Shown: positions 10,725 through 24,435, counted from the stretch's first letter. The stretch: 64,000 nt of DNA from Brevundimonas sp. (GCA_004296955.1 SCVB01000042.1:62001-126000), one strand, 5' to 3'. Numbers and translations: made by a program. Notes: generated by a model not told the origin, from the sequence alone.

Positions 10725-10795
10725 ACCAGCGGGCGTCAAGTGTAGAGGTGTGCGCCGGTCGCGGTGAAGGAGCTGGTCGTCGGTCAGACTCTTCG

Positions 10796-10824
10796 TTGAC
10801 CCCCCAACCCCTTTCCGCTATAGC
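10796..10824 (+). promoter_or_regulatory. rpsT promoter
   Basis: TTGACC (10796-10801) and TATAGC (10819-10824) with a 17-bp spacer, a good housekeeping promoter about 70 bp before the rpsT start, as expected for a ribosomal protein gene. Confidence 0.7.
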
Positions 10825-10893
10825 CGCGCGCTCTTCGAGATTTCCCCGCCGTGGACCGTGCTCCGCGGCGTTTCCGTTCGTAAGGTTTGACTG

Positions 10894-11163
10894 ATGGCCA
10901 ACAACCCCGGCGCCAAGAAAGCGATCCGCAAGATCGCCGCCCGCACCGAAGTGAACAAGGCGCGCCGCACGCGTGTCCGGACCTTCCTGCGCAAATTCCA
11001 GGAAGCCGTCACGGGCGGCGACGCCGGCGCGGCGAAGACCGCCTTTGTCGAGGCGCAATCCGAGCTGATGCGCGCCGTCTCCAAGGGCGTGGTTCACAAG
11101 AACACGGGCTCGCGCAAGGTCGGCCGCCTGGCCGCCCAGCTGAAGAAAATGTCGGCCGCCTGA
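10894..11163 (+). CDS. rpsT: 30S ribosomal protein S20
   Basis: An 89-residue, strongly basic, all-helical protein with the S20 hallmarks [13 protein letters not shown] at the start and [22 protein letters not shown] at the end. It binds 16S rRNA in the small subunit. In many alphaproteobacteria rpsT lies directly before dnaA, as here. A promoter is visible upstream and a strong hairpin terminator downstream, so it is likely its own transcription unit. Confidence 0.98.
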   Translation: MANNPGAKKAIRKIAARTEVNKARRTRVRTFLRKFQEAVTGGDAGAAKTAFVEAQSELMRAVSKGVVHKNTGSRKVGRLAAQLKKMSAA

Positions 11164-11220
11164 CCTGAGGCGCCACGGACGGCCTTTCACAGGCCTGTCA
11201 TGGTAAATACCAGCGATTCC

Positions 11221-11253
11221 AACGGCGAGGGCGCGAAGGCTCCCTCGCCGTTT
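11221..11253 (+). terminator. Rho-independent terminator of rpsT
   Basis: AACGGCGAGGG pairs perfectly with CCCTCGCCGTT (11-bp stem, 10-nt loop), and the stem ends in TTT. It lies 58 bp after the rpsT stop. Confidence 0.8.
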
Positions 11254-11342
11254 GCACGTGTCCGGATAACCGCTTGCCGGGGAATTGGCGCTCGCGTCTG
11301 TGGCGAAAACCGGTTTTTCGTTGACGGCGTTTGGCTTTAGCG

Positions 11343-11411
11343 GAGTCAACAATTTTAACTGCAAATCGAGTCGCGAATCAGCGTTGACGCCCCCCTCGCC
11401 CGGCGTAAGTT
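11343..11411 (+). promoter_or_regulatory. dnaA promoter with three CcrM (GAnTC) sites
   Basis: GAGTC at 11343 and 11368 and GAATC at 11375 precede a promoter-like pair TTGACG (11384-11389) and TAAGTT (11406-11411), spacer 16. In Caulobacter dnaA transcription depends on the methylation state of GAnTC sites in its promoter. The implied leader of dnaA would be roughly 190 nt, also as in Caulobacter, where the long leader controls DnaA synthesis under starvation. Only the motifs are seen; their use is inferred. Confidence 0.55.
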
Positions 11412-11607
11412 TGGGGCGCTGACGCACTTCCATTCCCCTACGGAATGAAAGCGGCGCGGAACTGGTTTTCGTGTCGGCGTGAGACGCCTGTTCAAGAGTT
11501 CGACCCCACCTGCGCGGCGCCAGCCACGCGGGACAGGAGAAGTCGTCCCGGTTTCAGGCCTCTCCCGAAGTGTTTCGGCTGATGGTTTTCCAAGGGTGGC
11601 TTTGACG

Positions 11608-13056
11608 ATGACGGGGAGCGCGCAAATGGCGGGGATGACGGATCCGGATCGTATCTGGACCGAGGCGGCGGGCCGTCTGCGCAGCGAGATCGGCGAAGGC
11701 CCGTTCAGCTCCTACATCGCCCCCTCGGCCGTGCGCGCCGACGGCGCCGGCCAGTTGATCCTCGTCACCCCCACCGCCTATGCCCGCGACTGGGTCCGCA
11801 AGAACGCCCTGCGTCGCATGAACGAACTGTGGCTGGGCCTCGACGGCCTGTCGCGCCGCCTCGATGTGCGCTGCCGCGCCGAAATGGGCTCGGTCGCCCC
11901 CGCCTCCCAGGTCGCCGCCGGCCGCGCCGAGGGCGCCGCCGTCATTCCGCTCCAGACCCTGGCCATGCCCATGGCCACCGTTCCGCCCGTCGCCGACGGC
12001 GCCCGCGCCGTGCGCGCCGCCGGCCTGCAGGAGCGGCTGACCTTCGACAGCTTCGTGGAAGGGCAGGGCAACGCCTTCGCCCTGGCCATCGCCCGCCAGG
12101 CCGCCGCCTGGGCCGACGGCCATTTCAACCCGATCTTCTTCTGCGGCCCCTATGGCTACGGCAAGACCCACCTGCTTAACGCCATCGCCTGGGAGGCGCA
12201 GCGGCTGCGACCGGACGCCAAGGTCGTCTATCTGACCGCCGAACGCTTCCTGTCGACCTTCGTCCGCGCCATGCAGGACCGCTCGACCGCCGCCTTCAAG
12301 GACAGCCTGCGCTCGGCCGACATGCTGCTGATCGACGACGTCCAGTTCGTCGGCGGCAAGGCCTCGACCCAGGAAGAGCTGCTCTCGACGCTCACCGCCC
12401 TGATCGAGGACGGCAAGAAGATCGTCCTCTCGGCCGACCGTCCGCCCATGGCCCTGACCGAGGTCGAGCCGCGCCTGCGCAGCCACCTCGCTTCGGGCCT
12501 GACCTGCCCGGTCGAGCCCGCCGACCGCGCCCTGAAGCTGGCCGTGGCCCGCAACCGCATCCAGGCGCTCGCCCATCTCGGCGTCGTCTCCGGCGAGGCC
12601 CAGGCCGAGGTGCTGGAGCATCTGGTCGACCGCACCCCCGGCTCGATGCGCGAACTCGAGGGCGCCGTGAACACCCTGGCCGCCGTCGCCGGCGCCCGCC
12701 TGTCGGCCCTCAGCGTCGACGAGACCCAGGCCCTGCTCGGCTCGGCCCTGCGCGGCGGGCCCGAGCGCCGCATCACCGTCGACGAGATCCAGAAGACCGT
12801 CGCCGATCATTTCAGCCTCAAACAGGCCGACCTGCTCTCGGAGCGCCGCACCCGCGCCGTCGCCCGTCCGCGCCAGATCGCCATGTGGCTGTGCAAACAC
12901 CACACGACCCGGTCCTACCCCGACATCGGCCGCCGCTTCGGAGGCCGTGACCACACCACGGTCCTGCACGGCGTGCGCAAGATCGAGGAGCTGATGGGCC
13001 TCGACGACCAGATCGCGCGGGATGTCGAGACGCTGACGCGCAAGCTGCGCGGATAG
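11608..13056 (+). CDS. dnaA: Chromosomal replication initiator DnaA
   Basis: 482 residues. Domain I (about 10-90) interacts with helicase loaders; a short variable linker follows. The AAA+ domain has Walker A GPYGYGKTH, Walker B LLIDDVQF and a sensor region; domain IV ends in the DNA-binding signature GRDHTTVLHGVRKIE that reads DnaA boxes. I chose ATG 11608 because domain I starts right after it, by comparison with Caulobacter DnaA; the frame is open further upstream to 11479, but that extension is low-complexity and Arg-rich. Nearby internal ATGs at 11626 and 11635 are alternatives. Confidence 0.97.
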   Translation: MTGSAQMAGMTDPDRIWTEAAGRLRSEIGEGPFSSYIAPSAVRADGAGQLILVTPTAYARDWVRKNALRRMNELWLGLDGLSRRLDVRCRAEMGSVAPASQVAAGRAEGAAVIPLQTLAMPMATVPPVADGARAVRAAGLQERLTFDSFVEGQGNAFALAIARQAAAWADGHFNPIFFCGPYGYGKTHLLNAIAWEAQRLRPDAKVVYLTAERFLSTFVRAMQDRSTAAFKDSLRSADMLLIDDVQFVGGKASTQEELLSTLTALIEDGKKIVLSADRPPMALTEVEPRLRSHLASGLTCPVEPADRALKLAVARNRIQALAHLGVVSGEAQAEVLEHLVDRTPGSMRELEGAVNTLAAVAGARLSALSVDETQALLGSALRGGPERRITVDEIQKTVADHFSLKQADLLSERRTRAVARPRQIAMWLCKHHTTRSYPDIGRRFGGRDHTTVLHGVRKIEELMGLDDQIARDVETLTRKLRG

Positions 13057-13146
13057 GGTCGAGGGCTGAGGGGCGAGGGTCGAGGCGGGTTATCCACATC
13101 CGCCTGCGTCTTCCTCCCTCGACCCTCGACCCCCGACCCTCGCCCC
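13056..13146. repeat. Inverted heptamer array E (GGGTCGA type) between dnaA and dnaN
   Basis: Left arm units GGGTCGA, GGGCTGA, GGGGCGA, GGGTCGA start on the last base of the dnaA stop codon (13056-13085). The right arm (13116-13146) is the inverted series TCGACCC, TCGACCC, CCGACCC, TCGCCCC. The ~30-bp spacer contains a perfect DnaA box. Confidence 0.85.
13090..13098 (+). promoter_or_regulatory. Perfect DnaA box TTATCCACA
   Basis: Exact match to the high-affinity DnaA binding sequence, in the spacer of array E and about 135 bp before dnaN. It may let DnaA regulate dnaN or titrate DnaA. It is a single box, so not by itself an origin. Confidence 0.6.
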
Positions 13147-13233
13147 TTCCTTGCCCCCCGCCGCCAATCCGCTAGTGTCCAAGGCCCTCTATGTCGCGGT
13201 GACGCCTGAGTCGCCGCATCCGGGCGAGACCAC

Positions 13234-14352
13234 ATGCAACTGACCATCGAACGATCCGCGCTCCTCAAGGCCCTCGGCCATGTGCAGAGCGTGGTCGAGC
13301 GCAGGAACACCATTCCGATCCTGTCCAACGTCCTGCTGTCGGCCGGCCGCGACAAGCTCAGCTTCGCCGCCACCGACCTCGACATGGAGATGGTCGACGA
13401 GGCCGAGGCCCAGGTGAACGTCGAGGGCCAGATCACCGCCCCCGCCCACACCCTCTACGAAATCGTCCGCAAACTGCCCGACGGCGCCGAGGTCTCGCTC
13501 AGCTACAACGGCGACGACCCCCGTCTGGTGGTCCAGGCCGGCCGCTCCAAATTCAACCTGCCGGTCCTGCCGGCGGGCGACTTCCCGGTCATGTCGACCG
13601 ACACCTCGGGCACCCGCTTCAGCCTGCCCAAGGAAGACCTGGCCCGGCTGATCGACAAGACCCGCTTCGCCGTCTCGACCGAAGAGACCCGCTACTATCT
13701 GAACGGCCTCTATCTCCACACCGTGGCCGAGGCCGGCATTCCGCTGCTGCGCGCCGTGGCCACCGACGGCCACCGCCTGGCCCTGGCCGAGACGCCCGCG
13801 CCCGAGGGCGCCGCCGGCGGCCCCGGCGTCATCGTCCCGCGCAAGACCATCGACCAGGTCCGCCGCCTGCTCGACGACGGCTCCGGCCCGGTCGAGGTCA
13901 TGGTCTCGCCGCAGAAGATCCGCTTCGAATTCGGCCAGGCCAGCCTGACCTCCAAGGTCATCGACGGCGCCTTCCCCGACTACATGCGCGTCATCCCCAA
14001 GGGGAACGACAAACAGGCCGACATCGACAACGCTCTGTTCGCCCAGGCCGTCGACCGCGTCGCCACCATCTCGGCCGAGAAGAGCCGCTCGGTGAAGCTG
14101 GCCTTCGACCTCGACCGCGTCACCCTGACGGTGCGCAACATGGAGGCCGGGCAGGGGGTCGAGGAGGTCGAGATCGGCTATTCCGAGGAGCCCTTCGAGA
14201 TCGGCTTCAACGCCCGCTATCTGCTCGACGTCGCCGGCCAGATCACCGGCGAGACCGCCCACTTCAAATTCGCCGACCCGGCCAGTCCGACCCTGGTCCT
14301 CGATCCGGGCGACCCGGGCGTGCAGTACGTGCTGATGCCGCTGAGGGTGTGA
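13234..14352 (+). CDS. dnaN: DNA polymerase III beta subunit (sliding clamp)
   Basis: 372 residues, the normal clamp length, with the three repeated clamp domains. It starts MQLTIERSALLKALGHVQSVVERRNTIPIL, the usual N-terminal block with the RNTIPIL signature, and ends [10 protein letters not shown], matching the conserved C-terminal MPLR. The clamp tethers polymerase III and other enzymes to DNA. A GAGTC CcrM site lies at 13208, just before the start. The stop overlaps the GTG start of the next gene. Confidence 0.98.
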   Translation: MQLTIERSALLKALGHVQSVVERRNTIPILSNVLLSAGRDKLSFAATDLDMEMVDEAEAQVNVEGQITAPAHTLYEIVRKLPDGAEVSLSYNGDDPRLVVQAGRSKFNLPVLPAGDFPVMSTDTSGTRFSLPKEDLARLIDKTRFAVSTEETRYYLNGLYLHTVAEAGIPLLRAVATDGHRLALAETPAPEGAAGGPGVIVPRKTIDQVRRLLDDGSGPVEVMVSPQKIRFEFGQASLTSKVIDGAFPDYMRVIPKGNDKQADIDNALFAQAVDRVATISAEKSRSVKLAFDLDRVTLTVRNMEAGQGVEEVEIGYSEEPFEIGFNARYLLDVAGQITGETAHFKFADPASPTLVLDPGDPGVQYVLMPLRV

Positions 14353-14798
14353 CGCGCTCCCTATCGGCGGAGGGGTCTGGAGCGGTCATCGAAACGTCGA
14401 AGATCGTCTACGGGGCCTTGCTGTTCGCATGGGTCTTCGTCGCCTTCATGTCGTCGGCCCTGATTGCCCTTGAGGGGACAACGCCGGGCTCCGCTTTGAT
14501 CGCCATACCGATCATCGGCATCCTCTTCAGCGCCACCGGACTCCTACGTCCGAAGTGCATTCATCTGAATGGAGAGGCGCTGACGTATCGCCCTGTATGG
14601 GGAGGAACGCTCGTCCTTCGGAGGGCGGACATCGCGTCTTTCGGCGTCTTCCTCGTGCACCATTACGGATCAGGTTTTCTGATCTGCAGGATGCGGCCCG
14701 AAGCATTGAATGCGGGCCGCCGATACAATCTCGGCTACCTCCTGTCGCCCGATGAGTTGGTCACAACGCTCCGGCGATGGCTGGGCGGCAAGCGATGA
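14349..14798 (+). CDS. Small membrane protein of unknown function between dnaN and recF
   Basis: 149 residues starting at a GTG that overlaps the dnaN stop (GTGTGA context) and ending with an ATGA overlap into recF, so it is translationally coupled on both sides. Two membrane segments lie at about 19-38 and 47-66; the remainder, with a [33 protein letters not shown] block, looks like a small beta-rich PH-like cytoplasmic domain. I recognise no named family. Its codons appear less GC-biased than the flanking dnaN and recF, which suggests later insertion. Confidence 0.75.
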   Translation: MTRSLSAEGSGAVIETSKIVYGALLFAWVFVAFMSSALIALEGTTPGSALIAIPIIGILFSATGLLRPKCIHLNGEALTYRPVWGGTLVLRRADIASFGVFLVHHYGSGFLICRMRPEALNAGRRYNLGYLLSPDELVTTLRRWLGGKR

Positions 14799-15925
14799 TC
14801 ACCACCCTCACCCTCACAGACTTCCGCTCCTACGCGAGCGCGACCCTGCCCATCGCGGCGGGAGCGGTGGTGCTCCACGGCCCCAACGGCGCCGGCAAGA
14901 CCAATCTGCTCGAGGCCCTCAGCCTGTTCACCCCCGGCCGCGGCCTGCGCGGCGCCACCGCCCCCGAGATGGGGCGTCGCGAACCCGGCGAGGCGACCGG
15001 CCGCGCCTGGGCCGTCGCCGCCGTCCTGACCGACGGCGAGGAGGAGACGAAACTCGGCACCGGCGTCCAGTCTCCCGGCGCGGCTCGCCGCATCGTCCGC
15101 ATCGACGGCGAGACGGCCCAGCCCGGCCGGCTGCTCGACCACCTGCGCCCGGTCTGGGCCACGCCCGAACAGGACCGGCTGTTCTCCGACGCCCGCGCCG
15201 CGCGGCTGAAATTCTTCGACCGGCTGGTCTTCGCCGCCGACCCCGCCCACGCCGCCGCCGTCTCGGCCTATGAAAAGGCCCTGCGCGAACGCCTGCGCCT
15301 CCTGACCGAAGGCGCCGAGGGCCGCGCCGCCGACCCCCTCTGGCTCGACGCCCTGGAGATCCGGCTGGGCGAGACCGGAGCCGAGGCCGCCATGGCCCGC
15401 GCCGCCGCCCTGACCACCCTCCAGGCCGCCATCGACGCCCGCAACGACCGTCCCTTCCCCCAGGCCGACCTCGGCCTGACCGGCGAGGCCGAGGCCATGG
15501 CCGCGGCCGGCGCCGGCCCCGAGGCCATCGCCGCCGCCCTCCGCGAGGGTCTGGCCCGCAGCCGCGCCCGCGACGTCGCCGCGGGCCGCTCGCTCTTCGG
15601 CCCGCACCGCTCCGACCTGACCGCCCTGCACCGCGCCAAGAACCGCCCCGCCGCCGAGGGCTCCTCGGGCGAGCAGAAGGCGTTGGTGCTCAACCTGATC
15701 CTCGCCCAGATCACCCGCCTCGCCGACCAGCCCGCGCCGCCGGTCCTCCTCCTCGACGAAGCCCCCGCCCATCTCGACACGGCCCGCCGCGCCGCCCTGT
15801 TCGACGAGATCGAGGCCCTCGGCCTGCAGGCCTTCCTGACCGGCACCGAGGCCGAACTGTTCTCGCCCCTGCGCGGCCGGGCCCAATTCGTCCGGGTCGA
15901 GGGCGGGGCGCTGACGGTGGAGTAG
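14795..15925 (+). CDS. recF: DNA replication and repair protein RecF
   Basis: 376 residues from the ATG at 14795. Walker [15 protein letters not shown] lies near residue 35, the RecF signature with FGPHRSDL at about 270, ABC-like signature [16 protein letters not shown] near 295 and Walker [14 protein letters not shown] near 325. RecF is an SMC-like ATPase that helps load RecA at gaps. The start was chosen over an in-frame ATG six codons earlier because [13 protein letters not shown] is the conserved N-terminus and gives the ATGA overlap. Confidence 0.96.
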   Translation: MITTLTLTDFRSYASATLPIAAGAVVLHGPNGAGKTNLLEALSLFTPGRGLRGATAPEMGRREPGEATGRAWAVAAVLTDGEEETKLGTGVQSPGAARRIVRIDGETAQPGRLLDHLRPVWATPEQDRLFSDARAARLKFFDRLVFAADPAHAAAVSAYEKALRERLRLLTEGAEGRAADPLWLDALEIRLGETGAEAAMARAAALTTLQAAIDARNDRPFPQADLGLTGEAEAMAAAGAGPEAIAAALREGLARSRARDVAAGRSLFGPHRSDLTALHRAKNRPAAEGSSGEQKALVLNLILAQITRLADQPAPPVLLLDEAPAHLDTARRAALFDEIEALGLQAFLTGTEAELFSPLRGRAQFVRVEGGALTVE

Positions 15926-15934
15926 TGCCGTTCC

Positions 15935-19094
<3,160 letters not shown>

Positions 19095-19097
19095 CGC

Positions 19098-19535
19098 TCA
19101 GGGCCGCCCGGCGTCGACGAAGTCCTTGATGGTCGGCCAGACCGGCGGCTGCGCCCGCGACCCGTCGCAGACGATCTGCTCCAGATAGTCCGGCGAGGTG
19201 TTCGGGCGGATGTTCTCCCAGGCCGCGCCCTCCTCGGGATAGCGGCCGACCTCCGCGGCGTCCGGTCCGTATTCGACCACGCCGGCGGTGCGCCAGGTGC
19301 TGCGCGAGCCGCAGCGGAACTCAAAGGTCTCGATCGTGTGGCTGTAATCGCCGGCGTCCCCGCTGAGGGCGACCGTCGCCACCAGCACGCTGGTGATCTC
19401 GCCATTGACCGTGATGCTGTCGACGTCGGCCATGAAGGCGTTGCCCGTCGTTCGAGCGTAAGGGTTCCACGACTCGGCCGCTGCGGGCGCCGCGCCCAGG
19501 GCCAGAATGATCAGTCCCGATGCAAGATATTTCAC
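19098..19535 (-). CDS. Exported protein resembling surface-adhesin protein E domain
   Basis: 145 residues with a signal peptide (cleavage near AAA-ES). The mature part, starting SWNPYARTTGN and continuing with ADVDSI, a repeated beta pattern, SHTIETFEFRCGSRS and WxNIRPNTSPDYLEQIVCDG, matches the layout of small 'surface-adhesin protein E'-like domains: an early VDxxSI strand and a Cys in the FxC strand paired with a C-terminal Cys. Likely a periplasmic or outer-membrane lipoprotein-like factor without the lipobox. Convergent with gyrB, 3 bp from its stop. Confidence 0.7.
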   Translation of the reverse strand: MKYLASGLIILALGAAPAAAESWNPYARTTGNAFMADVDSITVNGEITSVLVATVALSGDAGDYSHTIETFEFRCGSRSTWRTAGVVEYGPDAAEVGRYPEEGAAWENIRPNTSPDYLEQIVCDGSRAQPPVWPTIKDFVDAGRP

Positions 19536-19598
19536 GATGACCTCCCCGGATCTCCGGGCGATATGATGCTCCGCTGAACGACTTTGGCAAGAGCGCCG

Positions 19599-20768
19599 TC
19601 AGGCGGCGTCGCGGAGCCCGGGCCGGCTCGCCAGCAGGGGCTCGAGCAGCCATTGCGCCAGATGCCGCACCACCGGCACGGCGACGCCGTCGCCGGTCAG
19701 GTGGCAGGCCGCGCTGAACGAGGCCGGCAGGCGATAGCTGTCCGGGAGCCCCATCAGCCGGGCCGTCTCGCGCGCCGACATCAGCCGCGACCGGACCCGG
19801 CCGCCCTCGACGATCAGCAGGGTCTGGCGACTGGATCCGCCGGCCGGTGTGCGCAGGCAGCCGGCGATGTCGAACCGCACCTCGGCGCGCTGCACCCGGG
19901 TCCCGTCCGCCTCATGGCGCGTCCGCCGGTACAGGCCGCCGACGCAGCGCGCGCCGGTCCGCCGGGCCGCCTCCACCTTGGCCAGGTTGGTGGGCGACAT
20001 CAGCGCCAGCAGCCGGGCGGTCTCGGCGGCGGAATGCCAGCGGACCCCCGGGGGCCCGGACTCAAGGACCGAGGACAACCCCGGCGGCGTGGCGTCCGGC
20101 GCGGGCAGCCGCCACCAGACCAGGCCCGGACGGAGGTCTGACGGCAGCCGCTCGACCGCCCTCTGCAGGGCGACGGAATGAAAGGGCGTTTCCGCGCCCG
20201 GCGCCGTCAGATCGGCTGCGATCGCCGCGTCCTTACGCACGCCGATGATGAACAGCCGGGGTCGCGACTGCGGCAGGAAGCGGTCGGCGTTGATGACCAG
20301 CGGGCCAAACCGGTAGCCGGCCTCGGCATAGGTCCGGCAGATGACCTCGAAATCCCGCCCGCCATGCGAGGTCAGGGCCCCGCAGACGTTCTCCACCGCC
20401 ACGATCCGCGGCGCGCGGCCTTCCGCGGCCAGCGACCGGGCGAGGGCCCAGAAGTCGTGAAACGTCCCCGATCGCTTGCCGCCCAGGCCTGCCCCGACGC
20501 CGGCCAGCGACAGGTCCTGGCAGGGAAAGGAGCCCCACATCAGGTCGGCGGCGCCGGGCAGGTCGGCGGCCGTCAGGCCTCCGATGTCGCCGAGGCGCAG
20601 GCCTTCGTCGCCCCAGTTGGCGCGATAGGCCGCGGCCTTGGCCGGATCGAAATCGTTCGCGAACAGGCAACGCCAGCCCTCGCCGAGACCCGCGCGCACC
20701 ATGCCGCCGCCCGCGAAGAATTCGTAATAGCCCGCCGCCGGCGGCTGTCTGACGGACGATTCGGCCAT
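19599..20768 (-). CDS. Orphan DNA (cytosine-5) methyltransferase
   Basis: 389 residues. Motif I FFAGGGMVRAGL (residue ~17), motif IV GSFPCQDLS with catalytic Cys83, motif VI ENV (126-128), motif VIII QSRPR (167-171), and a C-terminal part with RTPAGGSSRQ, SARETARLMGLP and GDGVAVPVV that correspond to motifs IX-X. It transfers a methyl group from SAM to C5 of cytosine. A long upstream in-frame extension runs antisense into the kinase gene and is rejected; MAESS at 20768 fits. No restriction endonuclease is adjacent, so it acts as an orphan enzyme here. Confidence 0.92.
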   Translation of the reverse strand: MAESSVRQPPAAGYYEFFAGGGMVRAGLGEGWRCLFANDFDPAKAAAYRANWGDEGLRLGDIGGLTAADLPGAADLMWGSFPCQDLSLAGVGAGLGGKRSGTFHDFWALARSLAAEGRAPRIVAVENVCGALTSHGGRDFEVICRTYAEAGYRFGPLVINADRFLPQSRPRLFIIGVRKDAAIAADLTAPGAETPFHSVALQRAVERLPSDLRPGLVWWRLPAPDATPPGLSSVLESGPPGVRWHSAAETARLLALMSPTNLAKVEAARRTGARCVGGLYRRTRHEADGTRVQRAEVRFDIAGCLRTPAGGSSRQTLLIVEGGRVRSRLMSARETARLMGLPDSYRLPASFSAACHLTGDGVAVPVVRHLAQWLLEPLLASRPGLRDAA

Positions 20769-20891
20769 GCCGCGACGCTGACCCGGAGCCGGCCGGAAGT
20801 CTACAGACAGACCGCGTCCGGAAAAGTTCCGCTTCGCTAAAGCTTGTGAAAGGGTCGGCGAGCAATGATCCGTGCTCATCACGGAATCGAC

Positions 20892-23411
<2,520 letters not shown>

Positions 23412-23453
23412 CCCCGGAACGCCGGTCCGACGGCTCCCGGCCGCGCCGACCTG

Positions 23454-23756
23454 GAACCAGGCCTTCAGGCCGATGACGAGACGCGTAGTCTCGGCCTCGC
23501 CGCCCCCGGCCTCGATATAGTCGGCGGTGTCTCCGAAGGCGCGGCTCCACTCGACGCCGACATAGGGCGCCAGCTCCCTGCGAATCTCGTAGCGCAGCCG
23601 AAGGCCCGCCTCGACGGAGGAGAGGCCGGACCCGGTCTTCTGCGCCGGATTGTCGCTCGCGGAGGCCTCGATCTCGGGCGCGCCGTCGACCGGTTGACGG
23701 TCGAGACCATGGTGCTCAGGCGGCATGCCGACGGCTGACGCATCCACCACATCCAC
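23454..23756 (-). pseudogene. copB: Remnant of copper resistance gene copB
   Basis: Reading leftward, ~76 codons encode a clear match to the C-terminal beta-barrel end of CopB: SGLSSVEAGLRLRYEIRREL, APYVGVEWSRAFGDTADY and a final RLVIGLKAWF. CopB proteins are several times longer, and here the stretch is preceded only by ~25 codons, including a Met/His-bearing GMPPEHH reminiscent of the CopB N-terminal region. The frame also reads past the expected terminal Phe without a stop. An internal deletion plus loss of the stop is the simplest reading. No copA is nearby. Confidence 0.65.
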
Positions 23757-23800
23757 TGGTCGTCCCGCGCTCCCCGCTGAGGCGCTCTCGGCTCCTTACA

Positions 23801-24007
23801 TCAATGCGCCTGTGCCGACCGGCTCAGCCGGTTGGACTGCGACTGGAGACGGCGCGCGATGCGGACCGCCGCCTTTCTGTCGGAGAATGGTCGCGTGCAG
23901 GCGTCGCCTAAGGCGATGCTCCAGCCACCGTTTCGAGGGACGACCCGATACCGCCTGGGCGCTGCGATCGGGCGGAATGGGGACGCGCGGTCATAGCCGC
24001 TCATCAT
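23801..24007 (-). CDS. Small DUF2188-like protein
   Basis: 68 residues starting at the first of two adjacent ATGs, 8 nt after GGGGAG. The core YRVVPRNGGWSIALGD followed by FSDRKAAVRIARRL resembles the small alpha-beta DUF2188 type (strand-strand-helix, with a helix that starts after a 'DRKAAV' turn). Its first codons overlap the stop of the preceding small gene (ATGA), so the pair is coupled. Function unknown. It lies in an operon oriented away from kdp under a shared control region. Confidence 0.6.
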   Translation of the reverse strand: MMSGYDRASPFRPIAAPRRYRVVPRNGGWSIALGDACTRPFSDRKAAVRIARRLQSQSNRLSRSAQAH

Positions 24008-24165
24008 CGCGCATGCTCCCCTGTCGGGCGCGGCGCCGGGGGAGACGCAGGCTGGCGGCAGGGCGCGCCGAACGCCAGGCCGATCAGGTTGAGCGTCATC
24101 CTCCAGACGCCGGGTCGGGTGGACGGTCGGCGCAGCGACAGGGATAGAAGGTGGTTGCGGGTCAT
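24004..24165 (-). CDS. Small 53-residue protein, unknown
   Basis: ATG at 24163-24165 behind AAAGGAG (6-nt spacing), a strong ribosome binding site. The product is basic with one short hydrophobic stretch (MTLNLIGLAFGA, about 23-34) and a Pro-rich tail, and ends in an ATGA overlap with the DUF2188-like gene. No family recognised. Support comes from the ribosome binding site, the coupling and the regulated promoter region, not from homology. Confidence 0.5.
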   Translation of the reverse strand: MTRNHLLSLSLRRPSTRPGVWRMTLNLIGLAFGAPCRQPASPPAPRPTGEHAR

Positions 24166-24206
24166 CACGCACTCCTTTGCAGAGGAGCGAAGTCGATACC
24201 CCAGGG

Positions 24207-24316
24207 CCGTAAGCGCGCCATGTGAAACGGCGGCGCGCCCATAAGGCGACCGTAAGCCGGCACGGCCCTTACGCTTTCCTTATGCCGCGACCGCGAACCC
24301 GAATGGCGGCCTTACG
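24207..24316. promoter_or_regulatory. Symmetric response-regulator-like box array in divergent promoter
   Basis: CATAAG-N5-CGTAAG (24240-24256) faces its mirror CTTACG-N5-CTTATG (24268-24284). Single outer copies CCGTAAG (24207-24213) and CTTACG (24311-24316) sit almost equally far on each side. Six-base direct repeats every ~11 bp are the pattern bound by OmpR-family regulators. KdpE, encoded downstream, is the obvious candidate; a copper-type regulator lost with copB is another. Confidence 0.55.
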
Positions 24317-24356
24317 CCCGCCGGTGGTCTTCTGAGGTCAGGACGCCAAGGTCCAA

Positions 24357-24370
24357 TTGATCTGGATCAC
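24357..24370. promoter_or_regulatory. Fnr/FixK-type box TTGATCTGGATCAC
   Basis: Matches the TTGAT-N4-ATCAA consensus at 9 of 10 positions. It lies between the divergent small-protein operon and the kdp operon, suggesting control by oxygen status through an Fnr/FixK protein. An inverted repeat ACCCTGT...ACAGGGT (24368-24398) follows. Confidence 0.55.
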
Positions 24371-24435
24371 CCTGTTACGCGGAAGCGCGTGACAGGGTCG
24401 CGCGTCGCAATGGGTGTCTGGCTGGAGGTATCGGC

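Noticed and set aside
11164-11607. Replication origin upstream of dnaA
   Set aside because: GAnTC sites and a promoter are present, but I found no cluster of DnaA boxes, no AT-rich unwinding tract and no CtrA sites of the TTAA-N7-TTAA type.
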